DNA from: Centroberyx gerrardi
Lineage: Eukaryota > Chordata > Actinopteri > Beryciformes > Berycidae
Reading direction: 5' to 3'
DNA length: 64,000 bases
NCBI RefSeq assembly: GCF_048128805.1
Contig: NC_136019.1
Span: 15,663,881 to 15,727,880 of the forward strand
This document shows, in pieces, positions 1 through 33,613 of this stretch (its first letter is position 1; the number at the start of each line of letters is the position of its first letter). Both the position numbers and the translations under genes were made by a program. The notes under the pieces were generated by a model that made no database searches, was not told the origin of the DNA, and saw only the letters and a list, made by a program, of their open reading frames with translations.

Positions 1-1455
1 GCAAAGAGGGCGACTACAGTTAATTCCTGCGTGTGCGTGTTTGTATGCGTGCATGTGCGTATCCTTATTCCTAAACTAAGCCAGTGAGCAGGGAGGCTGG
101 GGTTGCCTAGCAACAGGTGCGCTCTCCTTTTCACTTGCTCCGAATGCACGCTCTGCGGCTGTGCGTGTCAGTGTTAAGTAGAACACTATGACATCATCTC
201 CAGGCTCTGACCTAAGAAACAAATGCACACCGGCATGCATGACAACACTCAAACACACACATTAAATGCCAAGACACTATAAAGGCAGGTATTTCTAGCT
301 AAAATAATAGCCTCCACCTTGAATATATGGAAAACACAAACAAACAATTCACTGATTTAAATATTTCTAGTATAGACTATATGCTGTAGATAGTATAGTT
401 ATGAGGATTATATATTCTATATTAGTAGCATATATGTTAGATGACAACAGCAGTATAAGCTTCATATTGAACCATACAGCTGTCAGTTTCTGTACATTAT
501 TGCAGCAATTCTTCAGCTTTTTCAGCCCGGGACCCAAACAGAGTAGATTTAGTGTCACTGTGAAAGCCAGGCTCGTCAAAACACACTCCTGCAGCTTATG
601 ACCTACTACTGGCAGGCCTGTGATGGATTTCACATCACAACCCACAGATTAAGAGTGATTATAATAATGTGCAGGATGGTACACATTACAATAATGAGCA
701 TTGTCCGTCCTGCAGAAACCTCATATCTCCAACTCTGCCTTTTTTTGTTATCTCCAAAGTGTAGAGAACATTTCATGACCTTGGTCCTGAGCTAAATCAT
801 TGAAAACGCATACCAAAATGTCAAAAAATGCACAGGCCTCAATGGGGAAAATCAAACTGCTGACTTCCTGGAGATGAGGTTTCTGTATGGTTATTGTAAC
901 AGTAATCACGATAATGTCCTGTCTACAGGTCAGCCTGCTGGCACAATAAGAGGATTTACAACTCTGCATAATGCTGTGAAACAAACTGACCCGGAAGCAT
1001 TAGATCGTTGTGTGTGTGTTGTTAAAATTTTGGTGCCTACTAATCCGAATCAAAGAGAGGGAGAAAAACAAATGAGAGACAGACGGAGAGACTGGGACAT
1101 TAGGGACCACAATGGGACAAACACATAGATATACATGCAGAAAGGTGGGGTGTGTGTGTGTGTGTGTGTGTGTGTGCGTTTAAGCCCCAGCCCCAGAAGA
1201 GGAGCATTAAATCATCTTTGTGATTAACCTCTGGGTCACCTATTCAGCATTCATGGGGGCGGGATTTCATCTCAGAAGAGTCAAATCATATGAAGATTAA
1301 TGCGGCGAGAGAGAGAGAGAGAGAAAGAACAAACCTCTGTGATGAAAAACAAGCACAAGAAGGGCACGAATGGTGTGTGTGTGTGTGTGTGAAGCTAGGT
1401 CAAAGTCAAGCTTCGATGCCCAGTGTAACTCAATAGTGTTTGTGTGTGTCCTCAC

Positions 1456-23086
<21,631 letters not shown>

Positions 23087-24480
23087 TTTTGAAAGACTTA
23101 GATTTGCCAAAAAGGGGAAAGGAGGAGTCGAAAAGGAAAGATTCCTTAGTGTCTATTGTGCATTTAAAACTTGTGACAACGGTGGCCCCTTTTGTGCAGC
23201 TGATGGTAGGGACAATTTCCAATAGCTGTCCAGTGCTAGCCAGCTAGCAACACGACAGATAGCCCTTGAATCAACAAGTTGAATCCCACATCAGCGGCTA
23301 GCTAAGTTAGCCAGCTAGCTAGCAACTAGCTAGCAGCAACCACACGTCCCATGTTTGTCAACAAGCACAAAACAGGAAAAACAGATATCCTCTTGAGCTT
23401 CTGTCGAGGTTTGAGAACATTCAATTCTCAATCAGCGTTTATCAACGTCGAAAGCGGCTAGCAAGCTATCAGGCTCACGATATGACGTTTTGGCCAGCTA
23501 GCTAAAGGGTGCTAGCTTGAGGAAAAGTTGGGCAACGGTTGTTGAGAGCAAGACAATGTTCATTTAGGTGGCTGGCATACCAACTAGTCAGACTGCTAAC
23601 TAACGTCCGAGAAAGCCCCAACTGCCAACGAAATCTAAAATGAATGTTTATCCAACGTAGTTTTCATAACGCAGTACCAGCGCCCGTTTTTTCTTCTTCT
23701 TGCAGAGGTGCTTCCTTTGAGGTTTCAAATCAAGTCCGGGGTCTACAAACTTTCAGGCCGAAGTTATCCCCGGCGAGGTCGACCTTCCCGATTCGCACAA
23801 AACAATTCAAAATCTTCCCAACGAGATATCCGGGATGGAGTATCCTAAAAGTTAAAAACAACACCATGTAAAATGGTCACATGGCAGGTGAGAAAATCGA
23901 ATTAATTTGATGAGCTAGCTAACTGGCTAGCCGATGTTAGCCCATGTAGCTAGCTAGTTCGGTGTTTCTGTCGAAGCAAAGCTAGCTAGTTAGCTTATCT
24001 TCCAGCGGCCGCAGCGGCACTGCCACAGAGCAATCCACAAAACTCAAAATCCACGGAAATCACCGTCGGTCTTCCTTGTGTTGCGTGATTCGAATAAGGT
24101 CGTTCACAAGTGCTGCACTGCAGTGTGGCGATATACCAATTCGTCCCGTCGGTATACCGATTGCTATTATTCCCTTGACGAGCCGACTAAAGAAGGAATC
24201 ATCAAGTTGTAAAATCCATTATCGGCAACTGGGGGTTTTCTCGTTAGGAGGTGCGTGTCAACGGGCGACGGGGGGAGCGAGAGGCGAGGAGCTGCGCCCG
24301 AATGCAGCCTATGCGCACGATCTAGCCCTGATACCGGAACAAGCTCGCGGCAACATGGCTGCTTGCACCACGACTGAAAGAGGAGGATGGGGGGGAGAAG
24401 GGGGACTTGCTGCATTCGGCTGCTCTCGGCTCTTTCCGGGGAGTTTACAGGTGTGTAGGTGACCGCTTGAATTCTTCCAG
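23087..24480 (-). promoter_or_regulatory. Probable mark2 5' UTR and promoter region
   Basis: This stretch lies directly upstream of the mark2 start codon. The half nearest the gene (23230-24000) is crowded with GCTAGC and AGCTAGCT words. The distal half (24240-24460) is GC-rich with many CpG, unlike the AT-rich surroundings. Both fit a transcription start region for the minus-strand gene. No TATA box is evident. The exact transcription start and any non-coding first exon cannot be fixed from sequence. Confidence 0.45.
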
Positions 24481-24822
24481 CCTACTGAGCCTAGTTAATG
24501 GCAGGTGCAGAGAAAAGGAGGATGCTGTCGTTCTTCACTTATTGCCAGAGATGTAGTTAGTGGAGGGTAAACCTACCTTTTACAATTTGAACTTTTACAT
24601 TTTTTTCATTTATGAAATAGACTTTGTCCAAATTAATAAGCTAATGTAAATCATTATGATATAAAATCACTGCATTCATTGTAGTAGGAAGTGTCAGACT
24701 GATGTAGGCTACATGTAAATTAAACATAAATCAATACCACTCTGAAAAATGTAATTATATAATTGTTTTTTGTCACAGAGCAAATCTCTGATTTCTTTGA
24801 CTTACTTACATATAGTTAGTTA

Positions 24823-24824
<2 letters not shown>

Positions 24825-24885
<61 letters not shown>

Positions 24886-24903
24886 ACACACACACACACA
24901 CAC
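24825..24903. repeat. Compound (CT)n(CA)n microsatellite
   Basis: About 28 CT units followed by about 10 CA units, upstream of the mark2 promoter region. The CT part is a pure polypyrimidine tract. Confidence 0.95.
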
Positions 24904-25487
24904 ATACTTTTTCCTATTTCTTTCCTATCTTCCCATGGTCTGTACTGGCCACCTCAAGCCTGCTGAGTTGCCAGATATCTCTACGTTAAAGTCAAATCCC
25001 CCTTTTCTTTCACCTGTCATGCTCAGTCTTTTCCCCACACTTCAGAAGCCAGGCCACAGTCCTTTTTACATAATCTCAAACAGCCTACAGGGATGTCAGA
25101 GCAAAAGTAAAAGGGACGGCACACCTCATTGTTCCCCCCATTCATTCATTCCTTCATTCATTCAGCAGTGTGTGTGTCACCACAGCAGGAAATTTACCAC
25201 CACTGCTGGAGAAAATATAAACAAAAAAAACATTGGTTTATACTATTTTCTCCCTCATACATAAGCATGTACTGAATCTATGTTTTAGGTTTTAGGTTGT
25301 TTCAGGATATGGAACCAAAACCAGCTTGACCCTTAACCACCTCTGATACAATGTAATGGGAGAGACTTGTTCACTTTCACTCAGTAGCATAGTTTATTTG
25401 TTTCTCTCAGACAGAAGAAGTGGAGAATAGAGAGAGTCTTTCTCACAGCAGAGAATCTATGTGAACCTAAGTATATAATACAAATGA

Positions 25488-25660
25488 GAATGTGATACTG
25501 TCTTGATCCCCAGGAGGAAATCCTCTTTTCTCTCTCTTCCCTCCCTCCACAGAGAGGTTAGAGGTCAGGGTCAGCTTTAAAACAGTACATCTCTGAGCTG
25601 GTGGGGATTCAGTGTCTTGCTCACAGGCACTTCGGGAGGGATTTTAGGTGGAGAGTGAGG
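25488..25660 (-). mobile_element. tRNA-derived SINE, body and tail, reversed
   Basis: Read on the minus strand it gives GAGCAAGACACTGAATCCCC, ACCAGCTC and CTGACCCTGACCTCTAACC, then a tail GGGGATCAAGACAGTATCA. This matches the body of the plus-strand SINE at 11922-12135. The tRNA-like head is truncated or diverged. Confidence 0.65.
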
Positions 25661-26739
25661 GGGAAAAAGGTTTTCCCTGTCATGCCCCATGTCATTCCCT
25701 AACAAACCATGTATTGCACAAGAGAAACCTAAAATCTCCTAGGAAGATATTTAGACTTATTCAGCTCTTTCTGACATGGAGAAACACATTGAGTTTGCTG
25801 TCAGTGTATATTCAGACATGACCGCCCAAGTCAGGACTGGTGGATTTTATTGGGCTTTTTTTATTTTTAATTTTACTTGTCTGAGGCCTTAGCCATATAA
25901 AAATAGAGTCTGGTCAGGTTGCACTATAGACACCATTTGCCGCCACGGCTCTAAATCTAAGAAGTGCCGGTTGCAAATATGTAATAATGCTCTCCATAAG
26001 TGTGAAAGTGAGATGCTAACAGCTGGCATAGACTTTCCAAGTTACTTAGCAACAGCCATGGGGCATGATCATGAAGCTAATAACATGGCTGCCATTGAAA
26101 GTGGCAATGTCCAAACTCTGATGATCAGTAGCTAGAAAATAAAAAGGGAAAATCACATCCCGATGATGCAAGAAGTATAATCAAGACTGTTATATGGAAC
26201 ACAAACTGTGCATAATGGTGTATTCACAACTATCAGCCTAGTTACCTCTGACTCATATTGGACAGATCTGGGGCCAGAGGCCTCATTGAACATAACAGAA
26301 CATACCCACCTATAAACTTAATCTGTGACAGTATTCCCACTTATTCAAATGGGTTTCATAGAGTATACCCACTTTTTCAGTGGGTGTAATTAAGTATATA
26401 CCCACCTAATTATCACTAGTACTGGATGGTGGGTCATAGAGAGCTTAACAATTGCTTTTAGTGAGAAGTGAGAGAAATCACAGTACAACCAGTCATATTA
26501 AATTTGAACAAATTACCTAAAAATTACCTTATGGTCATGGTCCACCCACCTCCTCCACACTACATTACCTGAGCTAACATCTCACACTTGTGTGTGTTGT
26601 GTAAGCTGCTTCAAGTTTGTTGCACTCAGAGGAAAATGTGCCAGTGTCGCCATCTGCAGGATGGTGAAGTATATTGCAGATCAAGATTTCAGCTTTTCCA
26701 GGGAGAATGTGGCTGAGTTGCTTCTTATGGTTCTTTTTT

Positions 26740-26740
26740 C

Positions 26741-26771
<31 letters not shown>

Positions 26772-26860
26772 CTATCTATTAACAACTTATCTACTAAATG
26801 TGTTTCCCAATTTTTAATAATGATAATAATAATAATAATAATAATGATAATAATAAGTGC
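26740..26860. repeat. (TCTA)n and (ATA)n microsatellites
   Basis: TCTA repeats at 26740-26779, then a gap, then an ATA/ATG run at 26818-26857 that ends in AGTGCTATATAAGCAC, a palindromic word common in fish repeat tails. Confidence 0.9.
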
Positions 26861-26916
26861 TATATAAGCACAGTTTAAATAATAATATATCCAGCTGGTT
26901 ACACAACCCATTCCAT

Positions 26917-27160
26917 GCAGTGAGTCCCATAAATATTTGGACAGCAACACATTTTTTTTTTTATTTGGCTGCGATGCTCCTATTACTTTGGATGAGAAAT
27001 GACACATTGAGTAGGAGGTTAAACCACAGACTGTTAATTGCAGTTGATTTGAGGGTATTTTAAGCCACATTGGATGAACATTTAAACAACTACAGGCCTT
27101 TTTATCTCTGGTCCCCTATTCCAGGGTGCCAAAAGTATTTGGACAGATTGAGACGTTATA
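26917..27160. repeat. Possible Tc1/mariner-like MITE fragment
   Basis: Contains GTCCCATAAATATTTGGACA at the left and CAAAAGTATTTGGACAG at 27130-27148. The shared TATTTGGACAG word resembles ends of fish Tc1-like elements. The two copies are in the same orientation, so the terminal structure is unclear. Confidence 0.35.
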
Positions 27161-28384
27161 ATAAAGTCGTTATTTTTAATGTATAGCCAATAATTTTCTC
27201 TGTGCAGTTGCTTAGAGGCTGGCAACCTGTAATCACCAGACTTTTGATATGTTACTGTCAGGTTCTCTTTCCAGCCTTTTTGCATTTCAGTTTATCTCTA
27301 TGAGAATTCAGCTTGGCCCTATCATGCAAATACCGCTGAGGCTGTATGCAGTATATGGTTGAGTATTAATGAACAAGGGTCTGTGTTATTTAAGTAGGCT
27401 TGAATTATCAATTAAAGCTTATTTGATTGTGAAGATCCTTGTTTTAATTGTTCTCATTGACTCCCCATGTACTTGCTGTGTTGACAATGTTTTGACAATA
27501 TAAGCCAAACTTTATCTTCTGAGATGAAAATACCGGCATGTATTTGTAGATGCACATTTTCAATATGACAATTTGGAAAGCTTTGAACGTGTTCTTTGTC
27601 TCAGAAATGATAGAACTTGTTACTTATTTTAAATTTCAGCTCTCCCTTGGTTTTGATCTTGGTACCAGTTGAAGCCTAAATAATGACTAAATAATGGCCC
27701 TAAATGACAAGCTGTGTGCCTGGCTAGAGCCCAAAACTCTTGGTTCTCGGATTCAGTTACATTGTACATAGTGAGGCAGGGTACAACAGGTATACAGGAC
27801 ATCATGGCAGAAGAGGACAGTGTAAGACAAACAAGAAGACAGTAGACTACATATATAAACACAGAATAGTGAGTGTACAAAATATTTTTTGTCCAACCCA
27901 TGTCTAAAGGATAAAAATCCTTAAGCTCTCTTCATCCTTTCATGAATTAAGTGAATTTAATAGGTGCAGAGACATAGGGTGGGTAGTTCTGCCAGTTGGA
28001 GAATAGTTACTTGGAAACATACAGTATATAGAGTATATTGCAAGTTTTAATGCAGTTACATGATTTGCAACACTATTTAAGACAATCAGTGACACAAGAC
28101 CAGTGGAGAACATGAAAAGAATGTATCCAAAGGCCTGTCTCATCATAACACAGACTGAAACGAGGGAATTGATTGGTATTTTTAACATTTTGAGGAAGCC
28201 AGGCTTTGCTTTGCATTGTCACAGACATGTCACTGTATAGGTGAAAACAATAAGCGATTATCCACCGATTTCACCTGATCAATGTGTTTTCTAGAATGGT
28301 TTTACTGCAGTTATGAGAGAGGTAGCAGAAGTACTGCTGTTGTTGTAGAGTGTTATAATTAGATTCTAACATTTCCACCTAGAA

Positions 28385-28937
28385 ACAATGGGCTCCAGCA
28401 TTGGGTTTGCTGTGATTCTTCTGTGTGTGAAACCCTTGCCACAAACCTTACACTTGTACGGCTTCTGGCCTGTGTGTGTGTGTGTGTGTGTGTGTACTCA
28501 TGTGGTCTTTGAGAACCTCATTCTGTGTGTGGGTTCTTGTGTGGTACATCAGGTTGGATTTCAAACGCTCTGCTGCAAACACCGCAGCGATGCGGATATG
28601 TGAACCTTCAGACAGGAGCTCACTCCGAATCCCTCGCCGCACAGGCTGCACTGGTAAGGATACTTGCCTTTGTCTGAACTTTTCCAAGTTTCATCTTTTC
28701 TTTAATTGGGGGTTCTCCGGCTCCTCCTCCTGTCGTCTCCGTCATCCCAGTCGTCTCCAGAGGCCTCCGAGGTGAAGGAGGTCAGGAGGTTACAGTCACC
28801 ATCTGGCTCCAGGACTCTTCTGCACTCTGCATCTCCTCTCATCATCAGCCCCTGAAGTTGCTGTAGAAGAGTTCATCTTTTTCCTCTGTCATTTCCAAAT
28901 CCACTTGCTGTAAATCCTCTTGACAAGTACGAAACAA
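28385..28937 (-). pseudogene. C2H2 zinc-finger gene remnant, main exon
   Basis: Minus-strand reading gives pieces of a fish zinc-finger protein in several frames. An acidic linker EDLQQVDLEMTEEKDELF is followed, after a frame change, by VLEPDGDCNLLTSFTSE. After an in-frame stop comes a finger start YPYQCSLCGEGFGVSSCLKV, with cysteines in place but the second histidine lost. A second piece RLKSNLMYHTRTHT follows. A CA microsatellite at about 28470-28494 sits in the linker, and beyond it the frame changes to HTGQKPYKCKVCGKGF. At least three frame changes plus a stop mean no long zinc-finger protein can be made. It is probably a dead paralogue of a multi-finger gene. Confidence 0.72.
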
Positions 28938-30480
28938 AGAAGTATAAGAATGTCATAATAACACTCTCATAAGAAAGTAGTTCAAACCTCGACCCGTCTG
29001 ATTGGGTGATCAAAACCAACTTTTTATTCAATAGTTATGTAAACAAATCTTACAGTGTATAATACATGACTTGTGTTGAGCTGTCATAACATGGGCTCTT
29101 TCCTTACCAAGCATAATGTATCACAGCTAAGTATCAGTCCTTATATTGAATGCTTCAATAAATCTGAAAATTAAAAAAATTGGATGTCTAGAAAGTGCAT
29201 GCCCATTCAAGTTACATTTTTTAATCCTGTTTTGTCTTGTAATGCTTATTAAACAAGTAAGCATTTACAGACTTGTAGTTAATGCTGAAATAAAGATTGA
29301 TATGGCGCATGAGACTCACCTAACTTACCAAGACAAAGATTGACTGTACAGTGAAAAACTTTCACACTTTCATGACACCATTATTCAGTGGCAGCCATCT
29401 TAGGTGTAAGAGATAGCAAAGACACAAGATAATCCTTTTCTAGCTATCCTAATTTTTTATTTAAAATGTCTCCATTCACCCCTGGCTCTTCGGTTCTCCC
29501 TCAAGGCAACGCCGACGTTTCTTAGTTAGTCTGACGTTAGCTTAAATTAGTGTTCAGTTACGTTAGCCTTAGCCAAGTGGGTCTTGTGTTATTAATGTGC
29601 CTGGCAACTACTACACACCTCTGAACTCACTAGTCACTGACAAACCTGCTGGGTAACTTTGTCTCCGGTTTGAGGATGATAAACTCGGTTTCTGTTACCG
29701 GGACAGCTGGTCCTCGTGCCCCGACAGAGTCCTGCCCACAGCCCCGAGGGTTTCCTCAGCAGCCGCTCCCAGTAGCTGCATTTTAGATATATTTATGCAT
29801 GAACGATATGACTTTAGCTGAAGCTTCAGCGTCTGAGTAAACGTCTAACGCTGGTAAACAAACTAGGGTACCACTGTCAAGTCGGCCAGAGTGAAAAAAC
29901 AACAAAACTTTCGGTCAGGATTTTCAAAATAAAAGCCTAATTGTCGGACATTACAGTTTTGACGCAGCTGAACAACGGTGCCACTGCTGTGGGATAAAAC
30001 ATCTTTGTTTGATTTATCAAACAGTAGTTTTTAGGGTAAGATTTACCCGCCCATGGGGCATTCTTTCATCAGGAACGACATACAACATAAAACAATATAA
30101 TCTTTTTAGTATTCGTTTTATAGCTCTAGTTTCACCCATATTTAATCTAACGATTCCATTGAGTATACTCCATTATCTCTTTTAACATGTTTATTTTGAA
30201 GGCAAAAGCGCCTTACTTCCTCTGGCCGACTTGACTCGGCTAACGAGGATGCTGGAAAACACTGGCTTCCATTCATTTTCCATTTTCTACAAGGTCCTTC
30301 CCTCTCTTGTACTGGCAATTACTGCCACCACATGGACGTTGAACGCATCACATCAAGATGAAAACCCCAAAATACAGGAGTAAGAACTCACTTTTCCTTT
30401 CCCCTGGAAGAAATCCCTAAAAAAGTGTTAGGTAAGATTACATTTACATGAGACATATTAAAATGTCAAGTGGAAGTTTA
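28938..30480. other. Non-coding stretch between zinc-finger remnant and kelch gene
   Basis: Apart from the possible exon at 29699-29781 nothing coding is seen. The part 29500-29780 has moderate GC and GTTAGC words, as near other gene starts in this window, and could be the old promoter of the zinc-finger locus. Confidence 0.4.
29699..29781 (-). pseudogene. Possible first coding exon of the zinc-finger remnant
   Basis: Minus strand reads MQLLGAAAEETLGAVGRT, then LSGHEDQLS, ending at a donor-like CCCG|GTAACAG. Fish C2H2 genes often start with such a short helical exon followed by the acidic linker exon. The phase of this donor (two bases over) does not fit the only acceptor I can see for the main remnant, so an intermediate exon is missing or the pair is not functional. 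Confidence 0.45.
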
Positions 30481-30522
30481 CTTTTCAAAGAGAGACTGAA
30501 TATTTGAATAGAAATGCAAGTG

Positions 30523-30528
30523 TTTATT
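30523..30528 (-). terminator. Candidate polyadenylation signal of the kelch gene
   Basis: AATAAA on the minus strand about 1 kb after the kelch stop codon. The intervening region would be a 3' UTR holding a hAT-like MITE. Other AATAAA-like words occur nearby, so this is only a candidate. Confidence 0.35.
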
Positions 30529-31021
30529 GAATAAAGAACAGAGGTCAAATGCACACATACATTGCAGCACAGGAATCAAAATTATAAAGGTTTTTGTAGT
30601 AGACAACCTGAAGCAGATGCAACACAGTTTGGAGAAGATGACGATGACTATAAACAATGCTATGATGTTGAAAACGATAAAATATATTCTATACCACTTG
30701 CAGCTATCCAGAGGCAACGTATTCCAAATATAAGAACTGAAAGCCCCTTCACCTGCCTCCAGACCAATGATTCCCTCATAATAACAAAGGAAACAACACA
30801 CGTATGTATAAAAATACAATTAAAAGTTTCACCTGAGAAAGAACTTGCAAAGCTCTAAAATATGTACATGAGACAAAAAAAAAGTGGTCTTATTTTGAAA
30901 GATTTGTCAAGATTATTGTTCATTATTAAGATGGGATCTCTAAACTCCAATAAAAAAAAACAGTAGTAGTCATCTTTTACCAATCCTGCGATTAGCCAAC
31001 TGGAAAAAATGGTTGAAGTTA

Positions 31022-31293
31022 TGGCTGGGCGATATGGTTAAAATCAATATCACGATGATCATAAGGATTTTTTCCTATAAGGATATATATCACAATATGG
31101 CTTACTTTTCAAATAATATTCCTGCCATACCTCATTTTGTCAGAGTTTTTAAATAAAATGTGCCTGTTTTCATTAATTTAGACAGCAAAATTGTCACGAT
31201 TGTGTCAGAATTGTGTCCCAAAATCACCATATCACCACAATATGATTCCACTGAAAGACGATAAACGATAATATTGAATTATCGCCCAGCCCT
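31022..31293. mobile_element. Short hAT-like MITE, GGGCTGGGCGATA ends
   Basis: Left end ATGGCTGGGCGATATGG and right end TATCGCCCAGCCCTA are inverted repeats, and CACGATGATC and ATCACCACAATATG lie inside. The flanks GTTGAAGT and GATGAACC agree at only 5 of 8 positions, so the target duplication is decayed. It lies in the presumed 3' UTR or downstream flank of the kelch gene. Confidence 0.65.
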
Positions 31294-31534
31294 AGATGAA
31301 CCTGATCAGATTTTTTTCTTTATTCTGTATCTAAGAAATTCCTAAAAATATACACCATACGTACACATTTTCAAACCAGTGAAATTAAATAGTATACACT
31401 CTTTAAACTTTAAAACACATAATAAAAAGAGAGCTCAATGAACAAAAAAATAAAAGATAAAACATGTATAAATAAAAAGAAGGGGAAAAAAAACAAAAAG
31501 GTTTCACATACAGTGGGGGAGTGAGTCTCCGTCT

Positions 31535-33581
31535 CTAAACTGCGTTAAGCAGTTCCTCCACAGCGACGGTCGTCAGGTCGGAGTAGAAGTTGCCCTCGTT
31601 GTCTCCGCCTCCGAACATGAGCAGGGTCCCGGTGACGCGTCCCGCATCTTCCTCCTCGTCTTCCGACGACGACGAGAAACGGTGACGACCGGCGGTCTCC
31701 ATGGTGATGATGGAGTGGCCCGCCCGCGGCACGGAGAGGTCAGGGTGCGTCACTTCTGTCCAGCTGTTGATGTCTGAACAAAACAAGCACACCCCATGTT
31801 AAACTACAACACTGACTGGGCCAGATGCAGTGACAGCTGTAATCAATGTCAGTAATCCATATTATATCCACAGTAACCCAGTCCCATATTTCCAACCAAT
31901 ACAGCCTACCTGATGTGTTCAAATTGACACCAGTGTAATGCTCCACTATTGTATACATCCTATTTCATCGCTTTATTACCTTTTTTTTTTTACATTTTTG
32001 CTGCTTATTTGATATTCCATTTGTGTATTTATGTTCCATTTGTCTTTTTCCCTGCTGAATTCTATTACTTTTGTTGCTGCAACGACCTCATTTCCCCACG
32101 GCGATCAATAAAGTTTAATCTTATCTCAATTACGACACTAGAATGTGTTAAGTAGAAATATGAAATTTTATGAATTCCAGCATGTATGCAGGGTGTGTAA
32201 AATAGAATATACCAAGATAAAGAAGAAATGAGGGAAAAATATGTACAAAGAAAATCTAGCAAAAATAGTAAATATATACAGAATGAAACTAAATGAAAAC
32301 TAGAAAAACCAAGATACATGCAAATTATTAAATAAGAAGGGGGGGAAAAAATGTGAATTTACAGCATACAACACATAATGTGTTTTGTATTCTTATCACC
32401 ATTCTACAGAAAGCCATAGATATGTACAGAAAGTGCGTGGCTGTGCAGACATGCACTGTAAAACTAATAGTCACCTTAACAAATAGATTTGATTTACAGA
32501 TAGATAACATAATGCACATAATGTCCTTATTAAAAACTCTAGAGCAAGGTACCATATGTACAGAAAATGTGACAATGTGCAGGAGTGCATGTGCAAAAAA
32601 AAGTGGATATTGTAGTTTATTGTGTATTTGGATCAGCTAGTGACAGCTTTTCTGTGGTCCGCAAGAAACATTAACAATATTGTAATGTACTGACACAGAG
32701 TACAAATAAAAGACTTGTATTCGTTACATAAACTCTCATACACCATTCATAATTCCTTGTTCACTTTTTCCCTTTTAAGAAGTTTCCATTACCCCTTGCT
32801 TAGTATTCTGCACCTCCCCTTATAATAAAGGTGTAATTTCATACATCTGATTCGCTCCACGCTAGAACTGCAAGACTTAGATCCTTCATCAATAAAGTGA
32901 ATTTCAAACAGCAGCAGTTGCTTTACTGTGTAAGGAGACCAGCACATATGATGATATACAAACCTTTGATTCCTCAAATCAAAAAGGGAGAGCTTGAGAC
33001 AAAATCAGCAAGACCTTCTCATTACTTACGCCAAGTTGTTGTTTGTTGTTGTTGTTTACATCAAACTGCCTTCCAGACTCTCTCGCTTAAATGACTGCAG
33101 CTACTTTGATGTACTTTGATCTATTTTTTCTTAACCAGACTAAAAACTTATTTTCAGCCAATTTGTACCAACAACCAGACAACAAAGGAGCAACAAGCCT
33201 CCTGCTATGTGTGTGTGTGTGTGTGTGTGCGCTTCCTCTCACCTGTGTCGAAGATGAAGGTGTCGTTTAGAGCGTTGTTTCCGTTGTAACCGCCGTGGAT
33301 CAGGAACTTGGTATCTGAGAGCACAGCGCTGCCGTGCCAGCTGGAACACACACACACACACACACACGTAAATAATAATGCACAGTCCAATAGATGAGAG
33401 TATTATAACTTCATGTGTGTGTGTGTGTGAGTATACCTCCGAGGAGAGGGGGCTTTTCCTGTTGTTTTCACGGCAGAAAACTCCATCAGACCTGAGAAAC
33501 AAAGAAACACAAAAACACTTCATATGTACGCCGTCATACAGATGTTTGTATGTTCGTTCCTTTTGTGTATATGTATAGATA

Positions 33582-33613
<32 letters not shown>

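Larger units (their letters stand above)
24480..28380. other. Intergenic stretch upstream of mark2, no gene seen
   Basis: It contains the CT/CA tract, a reversed SINE (25488-25660), TCTA and ATA microsatellites (26740-26860) and a Tc1/mariner-like fragment (26917-27160). No open frame shows a recognisable domain or splice-linked partner. Confidence 0.55.

Noticed and set aside
24354-24452. Plus-strand ATG frame MAACTTTERGGWGG in the GC-rich region, ending at a donor-like site
   Set aside because: Low-complexity, no homologue recognised and no downstream partner exon; more likely part of the mark2 promoter or 5' UTR on the other strand.
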